DNA of 64,000 nt from Augochlora pura (lineage: Eukaryota > Arthropoda > Insecta > Hymenoptera > Halictidae), in contig NC_135775.1 in assembly GCF_028453695.1 (NCBI RefSeq), positions 25,082,545-25,146,544 on the forward strand, written 5' to 3'. Under the pieces are notes generated by a model, which saw nothing but the letters and a program-made list of their open reading frames with translations, searched no databases and had not been told where the DNA came from. The position numbers and the translations under genes are program-made. Shown in pieces: positions 10,880-23,600 of this stretch (position 1 is the first letter of the stretch; each line of letters begins with the position of its first letter).

Positions 10880-11641
10880 AAATTATAAAAAATAGAACTT
10901 AAAGGGAATTCAAACACTAATTTACTATATAAAAAATGCTCTGGACGTTTGCTCAGTGTGAATGCTCAATAGATTCTGATGCACCCAAATGAACCAGCAT
11001 TCAAAAGTAGGCTGAAAAAGTCTTATCGAAATCATAACAGAGACAATGTTCTATTATAATCTAAACAGTTCCTTCGAATGAGGCAGATGTTTAGCTTTTC
11101 TCTTCACGGAGTTTGGAGATAGGCGCGCTGACGCGTCAGACGTTAGGAACTTTAAACAAATATAATTTGAAAAGGTGGACGAAGGTGGAATAGTTTCTTT
11201 TTTAGCCGTTTAGAGGAAGCTGTCCTGAATATATTCCAATTTGTTACAGGCTGGGATTCGTTGGGACTTGCTAGATATTGTCTACCGAAAATAAAAAATT
11301 TGAAGAATTTGTAACAGTTTATTTGACAATATTTTTCCAGCACATTTTTTGTGAAAATTATTATTACAGGAATGGATTTTAATCGCAAAAGGTTCCCCTT
11401 TAATGCAAAAAAAGTTTGAAATCAAAATATTAAATGGTTACGTCACAACATCGAAAAGAAGACAGGCAATTATTTTTGACGAAAACCACTATTCTTAGGA
11501 AGTCCGACTTTAAACCATTATTTCTATTACAAAATTGTATTAAATCATGCAAACATTTTTATTTTCGAGGTAGGTGGACATTTAAGAAGTAGTATATATT
11601 CAATTTAGATCGATATTCGAAAGTTCATTTTTTGGTCAAAT
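10880..11641 (-). other. Non-ORF right half of the Transib-like element
   Basis: This stretch lies upstream of the 169-aa ORF. It has no long frame; the longest is 78 codons at 11152-11388 (minus), basic near its end and unrecognised. A TATATA-like stretch near 10935-10941 could serve as a promoter for the minus-strand transcript. A 12-bp palindrome CTGACGCGTCAG lies near 11128-11139. It may be internal sequence left after loss of the transposase core, or unrelated filler DNA. Confidence 0.4.
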
Positions 11642-11672
11642 GGCACACCTTGCGTCAATCCGGACCACTGTG
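11642..11672 (-). repeat. Right terminal inverted repeat of the Transib-like element
   Basis: The reverse complement begins CACAGTGGTCCGGATTGA and differs from the left end only at base 18 (A instead of G). It is followed directly by the second copy of the target duplication GGCTG at 11673-11677. Confidence 0.85.
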
Positions 11673-12450
11673 GGCTGCTGCTGCTGCTGGTGCTGGTGGT
11701 GGTGCGATGCGAGGAGCCTTGGCGAGAGAGCGGGCCGAGACGCGGGCCGAGGCGGGCCGAGGCGAGGATACGCGCGCGCGAGCTTTCTGCGGGCCTCCGC
11801 ATTAAAACGAGAGGCGAATTCGAGTCTGGCAAAGTTTTAAATGATTTTCGCCGAAGTTGCCTCGCGAGTTGGTTTATTAGGAAAAGTCAATTTGCCCAGA
11901 GAGCCGGGCGAACCGGGCGCCGCTGGAACGGAGAAAGAGAGAAACCGGGCGGGGAGGGGGGAGGGGGAGGGGGGGCATGGGGAACGGGCGACTACGACGA
12001 GCTGCAACTCGGAAAAGTCCTGCAAAATTACGACGTTGCCTTTCTCCTTTACCGTGCCCCCCGTCCCTTCCAGGGATTGGTCACGGCTTCCGAGCGTCCC
12101 TCCAGACGTTCGTCCGGTCCTTTTTTTGGAAATGGATGCCTGGAATTGCAACGTCTTCTTTCGTCGACTTCGTCGGGGAGAGACCATGATTTTAGAGACC
12201 CTTATCGAATACAGGTAACCCTTCTATAGCGCGATAGATAAGTTCATTAAAAAACCCTTGTTTCAATTTATTTCCTCACTCTTGCGAAATTATTGTAGAC
12301 TCCGTGGTACGAAGACAAATAATTTTGCATCCCTCTTTCGACTTTCCATATTCTTTAAGCAGAAAGACAATATATTTTAATTACACCCTGTCGTCATTAT
12401 TTTATTATAATTTAGCTTCTAAGTCGTGTTCTCCAGTGCTTTAAAAATAC

Positions 12451-12478
12451 AGTATTGTACAAAGGCTTTCGCAATTTT
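12451..12478 (+). mobile_element. Possible Tc1-like terminal fragment
   Basis: The sequence ACAGTATTGTACAAAGGC followed by TTTCGCAATTTTC has the CAGT...TG..CAAA.G layout of Tc1-family ends. No matching inverted end is seen nearby. It is directly followed by an AT-rich palindromic stretch (12478-12568) built from TTCTTAT and TATTAAAT words. At best this is a remnant. Confidence 0.2.
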
Positions 12479-14670
12479 CTTATTTATTATTTATTATTTT
12501 CTTATTTATATTAAATATTTAATTAAGAAATTTTTTTATAAATTTCTTATCTATATTAAATAAGAAACAGTATTACAGTTTTCTGTGTCGTAGAAGACCT
12601 ACCTAATTTAATTCACAGTTAATATAATTAACATTTATTACCCTGATACAACAAGACAATTTTTCTCTTCCGCATCGACATTATTCATTCCTAAACATTT
12701 ACAGCCGAAAACTAAAAAATTCAGTTTCATTTTGGAAGAAATTAATAACATTCGTGTTTTCTTTAGATCGAACACGTGTTGTAGCTGACAGTTTCGGTTG
12801 GTTTAAAGGGGGTGGAGGGCGGTGAATCGCAGACTTTTAATGGGGAATCACGGGAGTCCATTGAGACCGGCATAAAGAGCCACCCACCGAAAAAGAAGCG
12901 GCGGCCACTTCCGCGTCGGAACGAGGACCGAAACGAAACAGCGAGCACGGCGCGCCATTTTTAATCGAAAACCGTCGCCCGCGGCGGCGCGTCCGCTTTT
13001 TGCCAGACCCGGTAATGTATGCCGGTGGTTGTCTCATTCCCGAAGCGATCTCGTGCAGGGCGTGTGCCATGAAATAAATAGTAACGGAATCCAGCGCGTA
13101 CCAGAGAGCCCACCCCCTACGACCGCCGGCATCGTTGCTTGCACGACGTGAGAACCCATAAACCAGGAATAACAAGCTCCGCGACGAGAAACCAGCGGAG
13201 CGTCTCGGATATACCGGATTTCAGCCGACGAAAAATCACCCGGACCGCCGTCGTCGGCACTGAAAACATTGCTCGATTTTTCCGAGAATTTTTTCCAACC
13301 CTCAAATTGCACATAAAATTGATTAAATCGTGGAATAAAATAGCAGCGTGCGTTCGCTCGATGCTTCGCAGCTTAGCGACTAGATTTCCCGTAAAAATTA
13401 CACGAGACTTTACTACACCGCTTGAAAAATAAATATTCTTATTTATTTAGTGATTCGATTTGGAATTTTTAATTTTTATTTATATATTTTCAATTTTTAT
13501 TTGAACGCTACTGACTTGGGAATTATTGTAGATTATCTCGCGAGAATATTTGACGAATTATTAAAATAAAGATTATGTTTAAATATTTTAATAGTTTTTT
13601 AGAAGTAGAATTTTTTAAAGGTATGAATATTAACACTGTAAATATTAGAAATAGAAATTGAAAGGAAAAATTGAGTATTACTTTGCGATGGAAATTCGAA
13701 AAATACATTTGCTATTATTATGAATTCTGTTATAATAGTTGCAGCTGAAATTGTTAAGGTATTTTTAGCGAAACGAAACACATCGCGGATGCGTTGCAAT
13801 GGAAATACACCGGGAACAAAAGCTTTCTTTCTGCTGCTACAAATAAACCGTGGATTTTATGTAAAATGTTCGCAAGCACGGAAGATGCAACGAAAGTAAT
13901 TATTTAATGAGCATTTCGTTCCTGCTTTTCAAAATTTATGATAATATAAGTTGCAACGTACTGAATGATTTTCGAGTTTCAAGGAAAATTAGGATTACAC
14001 TAGAACAATAAACATTGCAATCTGTTTCTAAGTATGCACCACCTACAATATTAATTTAAAAATTTTAGACACTTCAAAGGAATCTAATAAAAAAATTTAA
14101 GAAATAATAGAATATTTTGAGTACTAATATTTTATAAAAATTCTATTTTTCCAAGGAATAATTTCTATATCAATAATAATATATAAAATATTATTACCCC
14201 CAATTTCGAATAATATATTTTTTTAAATATTCTCACGAAATATTGTACAATAATTCGAATCACGTTTAAATAAAAATGAAAAATTTAGCTCCGCTGAATC
14301 AAAAATTCCAAAATAATGAATCACGCTCAGAGAACATACGTTCCTTAAATAATCTATTAAAATCGCGTTGGATGAAAGAAAAGATAATTTCACGGTTTAT
14401 CTTTTCGAGCAGTTTGAGAAACGATTCTTCGATCGGCGGATAGCCGGAAGCCGAGCAAACGTTTGCTCCCCGGAAGATTATTTGTCGAGCAAAGTCCTCC
14501 GATCCCCGGTGGGGGAGGGGATCGTTAAATATTGGCGGAATTTCTTCGCGTGCTCTTTCGCCGGTGGCCCCCGCCATTTTATTCGGTGTTCGCACGCTAG
14601 CTAACCCGGAAACGGCGAAACCGGAGCGGCGAGGGCCGGTCAAAAATCCAGCTCTATTTCCGGCGGCGGT

Positions 14671-14714
14671 GAGGATCGAGCGGTTCGAGGATCGAGCGGT
14701 TCGAGGATCGAGCG
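14671..14714 (+). repeat. 16-bp tandem repeat in a GC block
   Basis: GAGGATCGAGCGGTTC is repeated at 14671 and 14687, with a partial third copy at 14703-14714. Units are identical, so the expansion is recent. Confidence 0.85.
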
Positions 14715-15309
14715 AGGGGGGTAGGGAAAACCGTCGCGCAGGAAATTCGATTATCGTTCCGCGGGTTCGTTACGGCTGGCGCTTCTTCGTCGTTTCTTTT
14801 CGCCGAGGCCGGGCTTCGGCCGACTTCGCTTGTCAGCCATCAACGTGAATTATTCACCGGGATGAAATAATGTTGAAGCGGGGACCCGGTGCATGTTTAA
14901 TGAGTCGGCCACCGTCTCAGCTCCTTCGATCCTTCATTCGTCCCCCCCACCTCGCCGCTACGTTTCTCGTTTGTCTACCTTGTCGTTCACGACGCTTTTT
15001 CGAACCGACGCGATGCTCCGCGGATTTTCGATCCAACAACTTTTGGCGATCCCGGTTATTTCCGCCGCGCAATCTCTCGCGTTTTAAGTGCCGCCTGAAA
15101 TGTTCTCCGCCGGTAATTGTAAAGATCGGACGATGATTCGCTGTTTTTAGATGCTCGATTATTCAGTGGAAAAGCTATTTGAAATTCTAATTTTCTCGGA
15201 ACATTTTCAGTGCGGTTGTAATGCGTCGTTTTGTAGATTGTAAGAGGCGGAGAAAGAGAGGAAGAAGACAGATAATATACTGAAAATATATATATAATAA
15301 TTTAAAATG

Positions 15310-15349
15310 AATATAAAAGCAAATATAAAAGTAAATATAAAAGTAAAAT
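15310..15349 (+). repeat. 12-bp tandem repeat, three copies
   Basis: AATATAAAAGTA occurs at 15310 (with C in place of T at base 11), 15322 and 15334, in AT-rich spacer DNA. Confidence 0.8.
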
Positions 15350-16653
15350 TGTTATAGAAATCCCTACTGTCAAAGGGAATATAAAACAGAACTATTGTAA
15401 TAAAACTATAAATCCTACAAAAGAAATCCTATAAATATTGAAATAAATATATGATTCGTCGAATCTTTAATAAAGACGTTCAATCGGTAACAATGGCAAT
15501 TAAAATCGCGCGGCAAGAGATCCATTAAATCAAGGGTCGTGCTCGTGGTAGAAAAGTGTCGGTGGAAAAAATTAATATCCGAATCCGGGTTCAAAGAGCC
15601 CGGGCATTCTTGGGCCTCGTTTAAAACGGAAAAGCTGCTGGCAAGGGGTGGCGCACACGGGACGAGGGTGGAGGAGGGTGGAGCAGAAGGGAGGATATCT
15701 CGAGATAATAACGAGACCCTCCTTTCCTTTCCTCTTTTTCTCGGCGATGATACACGGTCGCGAGCGAGCGAGCGCGGGGGAGGCGGCGGCGAAAGCGTGT
15801 GCGCGCGGTCTCGAAAAATTAATTATATCTCGAAAGTTAAAATCGAGTTTCGGATGGAGGGATGGTGGCCGCGGGTGGGTGGGGTGGGGTGGCGGCGGTG
15901 CCGCGGCGGAGCGCGCGAGCGTTTGTTTTTGTTCGGCGTCGACCCCCGGCCGCCGGGAAACGGCAGAAATTTTAAACGAAAGTTTACTAATGAAGGCGAC
16001 TCCCTCGCCCCCACCACCCTCCGGCGAACCACCTCCTCCTCCTCCTCCTCCCGCCGCCCCCTTGGTTTTTCCCTTCGCCGCGGAACCGGGGTTGCAACGC
16101 GCGGGTGCCGAGCCGCGAGAGAAAAGAGGGACGGGAGAAAATCGCGGCCGCGGCCGCGGCGCGCTTTTCACCGGACGCCGCACAGTTTTCCGCGCGTTTC
16201 ATCGTCTCGCTGCCGAGCAGACTTTTCTCCGGCGTCCTCCTTTTTTTTTTTCTTTCTCTCGGGTGTTTTTTTTTTTTTTCACCGCCCCCGGACGACGACG
16301 TCGCGGTTCAATGACGTCGCCGCTTGGGAAAAAGACGTCTCGCGGGCGACCATTGCGCGCGCTGCACCAGGAGGAAATGCGTTTTCACTCGCGCCGCTCG
16401 CGTTTCAATGCGCCCACGCTTCCGCGCTCGACGCCGTTGTTCCGAGGCGGAAAGCTCTTTCTGCTGGTGCCTGCCTTTTTCCGACTGGCCGCTCGTTTTT
16501 CCTTTTTTTTTGCTTTTAGAGTCCACGATACCGGCCGCGGAAAATCAACTTTGGCGGACCCTTTGCGCTTGTTTTGTCACTAGTCGACTGTGATTTGTGT
16601 TTGAGCTGCGAAAATGGAGATGGTATTGTTTGCAATTGGATAGGAACAGTGAT

Positions 16654-16752
16654 GGCAGTAGTAATAGTAATAGCAATAGTAATAGTAATAGTAATAATAA
16701 TATTAAGAATAATAATAGCAATAATAATAGCAATAGTAATAGCAGTAGCATC
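16654..16752 (+). repeat. AT-rich trinucleotide repeat (AGT/AAT/AGC)
   Basis: Imperfect run of GTAATAGTAATAGCAATAGT-type trinucleotides. It is purine-rich and noncoding, located at the AT-rich edge of the GC block ending near 16600. Confidence 0.75.
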
Positions 16753-17885
16753 ATCTGTAATTGAATAATAATTAAATTTAATTCGACTTTTATTCCATTG
16801 AAAGGATTACCCAATTTTTTAAAGCATTTAGGGTTGTATCAACTGTCAATATACCTAACTTGTACAGTAATTACTTAATACATACAGTCTACTTGCAAAT
16901 ATATTCGACAATTGCTTTGTACCATGTTCAAGATTATTTTAGTTAAAGCAATTTATATGGAGCAATTTTAAATAAAAATTTTCTACAGTATTTCTGATTC
17001 GAGGGTAAAAATTAAAGGGTTGATATCCTCAAGAAAAATGTCTATCACCAATCACAAATTGATCCTCTTCCTCATAATGTCTTTTGCAAACTAAAAATGT
17101 CTATGGTCAAATTCTAATCCACGTGGCAATTGTAATAATTAATAAATACACGTAACAATTGTATAATTAATAAAAGTCAGATAGAAACACGTTCCCTCCT
17201 CCATTAATTAAAACACGTCGCTATGAACGTAATATACTATTAAATCCTTTTAATCCAATCACAATTCTATCCTTCATTCAAACAATTATTTCGAGAATAT
17301 AAAAATACTATTTTCTTTCCCCAATTATAAAAATCGCAATCTTATTTCTAGTTTTAAAATATAAGAACAGCAAAGTCTATTTGTTACGTACATGAATCCA
17401 AGGAGCTGGCAATTTTCCGACACATTTCCACGCGCCCTAAAGGGGTTAAGGGCGAGCCGGGTGAAAGTAAAATCGTCGGCGATCTATCGGCGATTGATCG
17501 AGGAGTGGCGGCGCACGCCGCGCCACGGAAAAAATCCATGGACCGTGGAAAATCGTCAAGTCGACGATCAAAGAGCCCGACCCACGAGCGAGAAGAGAGC
17601 GGTTCTCTCCGTCGGACCCGGGCGCCTTTTTCGAAGATCGATAAGGGAGTTCTTCGAAGCGTGGCGAGAAGGAGGGGGGGCGGGCGGGGGGGGGGGTTTC
17701 GCCAGGACATAATAGAAAGAGATCCCTCCATTTTGCACAGCCATCTTTCGCGCGCAGGGCCGTCTAAACCCACCCTCGCGTTTCTACTAGCTTTTCTTTC
17801 CCCCTGGTCGTATCTCTTTCTCTCGTCGTGCACCCGGCCCGAAACAAACCACCACCCCCGGCTCCACGGGGGTAAAAGCCGCGGA

Positions 17886-17961
17886 AGAGAGAATGAGAAC
17901 AAGAGAGAAACAGAGAGAGAGAGAGAGAGAAAGAGAGAAATTGAGAGAGAGAGTGAGAGAT
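17886..17961 (-). repeat. (GA)n array
   Basis: Interrupted GA run with AAAG, CAGA and TTGA breaks, inside the GC block 17400-18250, where several frames are open by base composition alone. Confidence 0.85.
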
Positions 17962-19984
17962 AGGGTTCCCGGCGAAAGTAAGGGCTTAAAAATTCCCCGC
18001 CGCCCTCCTTCGGCTCTCGGCGCAACGTGGAAGAGGCTGCCTGCCTTTCCTGGCAACCCCCAAAAATCATTAAAACCATCCCTCGCCCAAGGTCTCGAGG
18101 ATTCCTGCCCCGAGAATCATCCTTCGGGAGATTCTTTCCGCGCGGAACCGGTCCGATTAACAGAATTTAAGGCCGCCGCGCCTCGTTCTGATGAAACGGG
18201 ACACCCCTTTCGGTTTGCTACCCTTCGAGAGGGTTGATCAACGTCTGCGAAGAAATCGGGCTCATAGTTCGAGAGGATATTTCGTGGTAGCCCATTCGAA
18301 CGATGCTGTAATTTTATTTTCACGATAATTCTATGTAGACCGTGGATATTTATGCAAAATAGAAATTAGCGACTGTCTGTCGATTGTCAGATATAAAAAT
18401 CAATTAAAAATGTCTTCTTCGAGTATTTTTAAAGCGTTGAACATGATTTTTCAATGCTGCTAAATTCCTTTAATTTTCTCACAATTCTCCTTCTTTTCAT
18501 CTTTGATTTTTCTCAATTTGCTATCTGATTTTTATTGTTACTATGTAACAGGACAATGTAATGTATTTTCGTCTATAAAGCACTTATGTTTCGCTGTATT
18601 ATTTTCTAACAAATAAGCACGGTCCTCGATGAACAATCGAAGCCCTCCTGCGTACAAGGGAAGTTCGACAACCCGAGCAGCTTCATTAATTAAATTACTT
18701 TGATTATGTGAGAATTTTGGGGCTTGGTTTTGCGCAATTAGCGCGTTAAATCTGGCAATTTTGTATTTACTGCTAGCCTAATTGAGCGATCCTCTAAAAC
18801 CCGAATCCATAAGAAAATATTCAATTAACAGATTCGCTTACTCGTGTATTACAACAAAAATTGTTTATCTCTCAAGAAATAATAGAAAATAATTTCTATA
18901 TCAATTTCAACGAGTCCGGAGTAATCTGTATTCTTAAATTCTGTTGACAATTGTTCGACGTCTCTCCCGCTCGCTTCTGCGACGAGCCATGAAATCCGCA
19001 GTCGACTCAAAGTACTATGTTTCGCATAAAACAATTGCAGCGTTGCGCACCGAACGGTACACACGTTTACGGTATCGAAATTGCACGAGCCCGCCATGCG
19101 TATCGTTCCGAAATTAAGCCCTGTGTCATTTCGATCGGGTAATCCAGAACAAATGACACACGGCACCGCCGGTCCCGCCGTTCGCAAAGTGAAACGTATA
19201 CTTTCTCGACCCCGCAAGTCCGCCGCGCACACGGCTATTCTCAAGAAAACGCGAATCAGAACAGTCGTACCCAACTATTTCGCTTCCCCGTGAAACGACG
19301 AATAAATATTTCACCGAACGAATCTGGCGAAGAAATGACAGTGTAACACACTCGACGCGTCAACAACACACGCTATCTCAATAAAAAACCATCGACAGTA
19401 TGACTAAATAAATAATTAATTATAATTCTAACTAGAAGACACGTTGCAGAACAATCTCAACAAAGGAATAATTCCATTGTATTCTTCTTAAAACATATTT
19501 CACTTTAGAACTAAATTTAACGAACATAAGGTCGCTGATAGCCAATGTATCTAGTCGATGCGTCGCTGAATAAAAATAAAATACATATACCGAAGACCAA
19601 ACTATACCGTAAATATTCCCGGTTGGTGGAAGGAGATCAATTTAGCCCTCGTAGCAAGGTTTACCGTTGCGGGGCGACTTGCGGGGTAAACAACACAACC
19701 GGCGGTTCTTGCCGATTCCCTTTCAGCCATGAAGTCGAGAAGATAATGGCGGCCGGCGGGGAGAGCAATTTCATGGAAAAAGGAGCCCGAAGAAAATCAC
19801 CGGCCGGCAGCCGGCAAACACCAATAATTTCGTTGCCGTGACTGCCGGCAAAAATGGTGGAGCCGAGGAAGCGAGGGTGGCACGCGAAAGGATCCACCCT
19901 CTCTCGGCCAGGACGAGAGAGCGTTGCCACCCTCTTCGCGGGCTCCGTTACGGCGCAAAATTGCGGATCTCTCTCTTCCTTCGC

Positions 19985-20625
19985 TCCTCTTGTCTCTATC
20001 CCTTTCTCTGTCCATCTCTCCCTTTTTCTATTTTCATCTTTATCTCTGTTATAGTTTGTCTTTTTTTCTTTTTGGCTCTGTTATTCTTTTTCTCTGTTTT
20101 TGTCTTTGTTTCTGGCTGTCTTTGTCTCATTTTCTCTTTGGCTCCGTTTCTCTTTTTCTCTAGCTTTATCTCTATTTCCACCTGTCTCTATTTCTCTTTT
20201 TCTCTATTTCTCTTTTTCTCTATTTTTGTCTGTATTTCTCTTTTTCTCTATTTTTGTCTCTATTTCTCTTTTTCTCTATTTTTGTCTCTATTTCTCTTTT
20301 TCTCTATTTTTGTCTCTATTTCTCTTTTTCTCTATTTTTGTCTCTATTTCTCTTTTTCTCCCTATTTTTGTCTCTATTTCTCTTTTTCTCCCTATTTTTG
20401 TCTCTATTTCTCCCTACTTTTGTCTCTATTTTTGTCTCTATTTCTCCCTACTTTTGTCTCTATTTTTCTCTATTTTTGTCTTTATTTCTCCCTATTTTTG
20501 TCTCTATTTCTCCCTATTTTTGTCTCTATTTCTCTCTATTTTTGCCTCTATTTCTCTCTATTTCTGTCTCCATTTCTCTCTACCCCTATCTCTATTTCTC
20601 TCCATCTCCACCTCTCTTTCTTCCC
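19985..20625 (+). repeat. Pyrimidine-rich satellite with a 28-bp unit
   Basis: The unit is close to TATTTTTGTCTCTATTTCTC followed by TTTTTCTC. Exact 28-base spacing is seen at 20221, 20249, 20277, 20305 and 20333. It then lengthens to 30 bases (20363, 20393) through an inserted CC, and later shortens to units of 18-20 bases. The edges (19985-20185 and 20450-20625) are increasingly degenerate. All three plus-strand frames stay largely open and encode monotonous Phe/Leu/Ser strings, so the long frame at 19838-21157 is an artefact of the repeat. Confidence 0.85.
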
Positions 20626-23600
20626 GCCTCTCATCGACTTTCTCCAACGGCCCGCGTTCTCATTCGAGCTGGGAGCCGGGACACGTGACGACCGTGGGCA
20701 AAGGAAGGCCCGAAAGTGGACCGGAAGCGCAAGGAAAGCGCGATTCGGCACGAAAAAAATCACGATCCCGTGGCTGGCCAGATGCCGCGCCATGTGGACG
20801 CGCGTAAGTGCCACGCATCGACGCCCCGACGCCACGCGTCGATCATCGCGCCCGCGTTGCCCTACAAACGAGCAACAACACACCTCTTGTGCCTCTCTTC
20901 GCATCCCTACTCTCTTACCCGCACCCCACCTTTGCCATCCTACGACGACCTTCTTGGCCCACGTGCTCCCAGAACTTCTGACGAATTTCGTAACTATCGC
21001 ACGGATATCGTGGGAACCTCGGCTGTCTCCTGGATTTCGGTGCCTGCGACTTAGGGCGCGATTAGGCTCGGCCTGCGACGGAGGATCGCGCGCGATGGAA
21101 GATGGATGTACTGGAAGAGAGCGTTTGTCGACCAATGAAATTTGTGCGGACGTCTGATGCAGGCTGTTTTCGTGAGTATTGTTTTTATAGTTGGTTTCTG
21201 TTTCGAATGCGTTATGGAAGTGTTGAGGTGGATGCATGTGGTTTATTTTGATCCTTTGATGTACTTAAACGAGTCAAATTCGTGGTGGAGATTTATAATA
21301 ATTTTATCTAATAATAATTTATAGAAGTTAATGATATTAATACTAATATAATAATATTAATATAGTAATAATAATTAATGTAATTTCGAGCTTTATTTGC
21401 GATTTATATATCTTTTAAAATGATCAAGAAAATGATAAGGTAAGGGTTGATATCGTCACATTAGATTATTACATATTAGAATATTTTTAGAATCGCTAAT
21501 TTAAAGTTACTGTAGATTAAGAAACGTTGAGGCAGACACCATCCACTGTGGTCAATTTTAACCGTGTTTAGAATGCTGAAGAGTTCGGTTAAAAGCATCC
21601 ACCGCGATTAATTTTACCATTCTACTTTCGGTCCCATTGATCGAATCAATTTAATTCTCTGAGAATTTTTGAGACCGATATTAGACAGATATTCTCACCG
21701 GTTCTCTTTAATAGAATTTGCAATAAATAGATTGTTGCGGCAAAATACATTTACCATCGTACCCGCTGTACTTATCTCGTACTAATCTCGAAACTTTCTG
21801 GAGGAACTATAATATACGAAAAATTAAGTAAACAGAATAAAATCCATTAATTCTCGTTCAAAGTTTAGACATATATAAGACGATAATATATTTAATCTTG
21901 TGTAAAAATAGAAATGAAATAAATATCCGCTGAGAGTAGACATACGACCACAAAGAGATAAGGGTATCAATTAACGTGATCAACGTCTATTTCGCCTACC
22001 GATTGGTAGCGATTGGAATGATAGGAGCGGGTGCCTAATTTTTCCATAGATCGTCGACTCGAAAATAAGAAGAATCGATGGTTGCCATCGGTCTTCGGGA
22101 ACACGGCGTTCCTAGGACACGGCTTAGGGGTGGCTGGGCGATATAAATTCGTCCAATCTAAATCGAGCCGTCTTCAATTTCGCATCTCGTTCATGCCCCC
22201 GGTCTCCTTTTCCCTTCGCTCGGCAATCCTTTGCTCCGTTGCACTCTCGTTGTATTCCGTTCGCCGGCTCTCGCTTTCCCACCCCCCCGACCTCCCCCCT
22301 CGCCCACACCCCCCGTTCGTCCTGGGCGCTCGCGAGTCCTGTTATTCCAGGATTCCAGTTGCCTAAGACGCCTTCGCCGACCGCAGAGTAAAGTATGAGG
22401 CCATACTTCACCCGCGGGGGCTTCCCTCCACCTCCACCCCCCCGCCCCTCCGCCGCCCAACGACGTTCCACCCCCGCGCGCGCCCCCGAGCACGCCGGTC
22501 TAATGAAACTTTGAAAAATCACCGGAATTAACCGAATTTGAATTACACCGAATTCCCGGGGACAGATGGAGGAGATGGGCGAAAAGTGATGTAACGACCG
22601 GTTCAAGCGATGGAATTCCTTCGGCTACCACCCCTCTTTCCTTTAATATATCCTTAACGTTCACCTTGGCGACCTTTCTTATTCGCAGCGCTCGCCCTCT
22701 TGAGATCGGGCGATTTTTTAAACGATTATGCTTGCTATTTTTTGTATATCATGATAGTGGAGAAGACGAGAAAATTAAATTTTTTTAGAGGGTGAAAGCC
22801 ATGTTCGGGGGATGATTTTTTAACCTCTAAGTTTCGATTTTTAATCTGGATTTTGTGATCATACCACTTTTAACCTGACAATGCTTCTTATTTCTTTATA
22901 TATTCAATATTAAAAATCACGCGAAAATAAAACTATAAATAGGGGATGAAAGTCAAGTTCGAGCAATGATTTGAAAGCCTTCGATTGTCGACTTTTAATA
23001 AATGCAGGAATCAATTTTATACATATTTATGGACTAATTGGTTTCAAAAATTTCTTTCCTATGTAAATCGAATTTCCAAGGGTTGAGAACGGGGTGAATT
23101 ATTATAGGGAAATATTTTTTCGTTACGACGTTCGAAACCGTTCTTTCCAAGCCCGGCGAGGTACTTTGTCTCGAGCACAATTTCGAACGAGAATGAGTCG
23201 TAATGCACTGGGGAGGTAAAATACCTCCTGATGAAACTACCCTCCGCGCGCTCTTCGAGGAAAGTAGGACTGCTTGAAGAAAACGGACTATTCGTCACTC
23301 CTGCTACGAGATATCGATCTTCGCTTCACTGTTATCCACTGCAGTGGCTTTCAGAAGCGAACCGCCCGACGCTAGATACCACACTTTTTCGTCTTCGAAA
23401 CCAACCCTTTCTATATTTTCTATTAGAACATGAAACAGACATCGCTAAACAATCCCAAAAATTCTTTAAAAATCGTCTTTACACCGGGATTACATTTCCA
23501 CTGAATTGGAACAGTAAATAACGTTTGTCACACGAAGAAACAACCCTTTTCTAATTTTTCTCCGAGGTGCAAATAAATTGTATATAATCTAGAAGATAAG

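Larger units (their letters stand above)
9951..11672 (-). mobile_element. Transib-like DNA transposon with RSS-like termini, probably non-autonomous
   Basis: Seen: 31-bp terminal inverted repeats at 9951-9981 and 11642-11672 match at 30 of 31 positions. Both start CACAGTGGTCCGGATTG (the single mismatch is base 18). The element is flanked by identical 5-bp duplications GGCTG at 9946-9950 and 11673-11677. The interior is AT-rich, whereas both flanks are GC-rich. Known: Transib transposons end in a CACWRTG-type heptamer, resembling the V(D)J recombination signal CACAGTG, and make 5-bp GC-rich target duplications. Inferred: superfamily Transib. At 1.7 kb it is too short for a full RAG1-like transposase (around 700 aa), and only a 169-aa ORF is present, so it probably needs a transposase made elsewhere. 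The near-perfect ends, exact duplication and open ORF suggest a fairly recent insertion. hAT (8-bp duplication), piggyBac (TTAA) and CACTA (3-bp) fit worse. The strand given is that of the internal ORF. Confidence 0.82.
11678..19984. other. Noncoding: GC blocks and AT spacers right of the transposon
   Basis: The GC block interrupted by the transposon resumes with a CTG-rich stretch (11675-11705) and runs to about 12230. Further blocks lie at 12780-13400, 14450-15150, 15530-16600 (the most GC-rich, with CGCGGCCGCGGCCGCGG at about 16143-16160), 17400-18250, 18930-19300 and 19650-19980. The AT spacers hold simple repeats and nothing else recognisable. Confidence 0.6.

Noticed and set aside
9951..11672. 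hAT or piggyBac assignment for the 1.7-kb element
   Set aside because: The target duplication is exactly 5 bp (GGCTG), not 8 bp and not TTAA, and the CACAGTG terminus fits Transib better.
15539..16519. 326-codon frame and overlapping 311- and 203-codon frames
   Set aside because: All are Arg/Gly/Pro-rich translations of the same GC block, with no preferred frame and no splice-consistent structure.
19838..21157. 439-codon open frame on the plus strand
   Set aside because: It is created by the 28-bp pyrimidine satellite; neighbouring frames are equally open and the translation is monotonous Phe/Leu/Ser.
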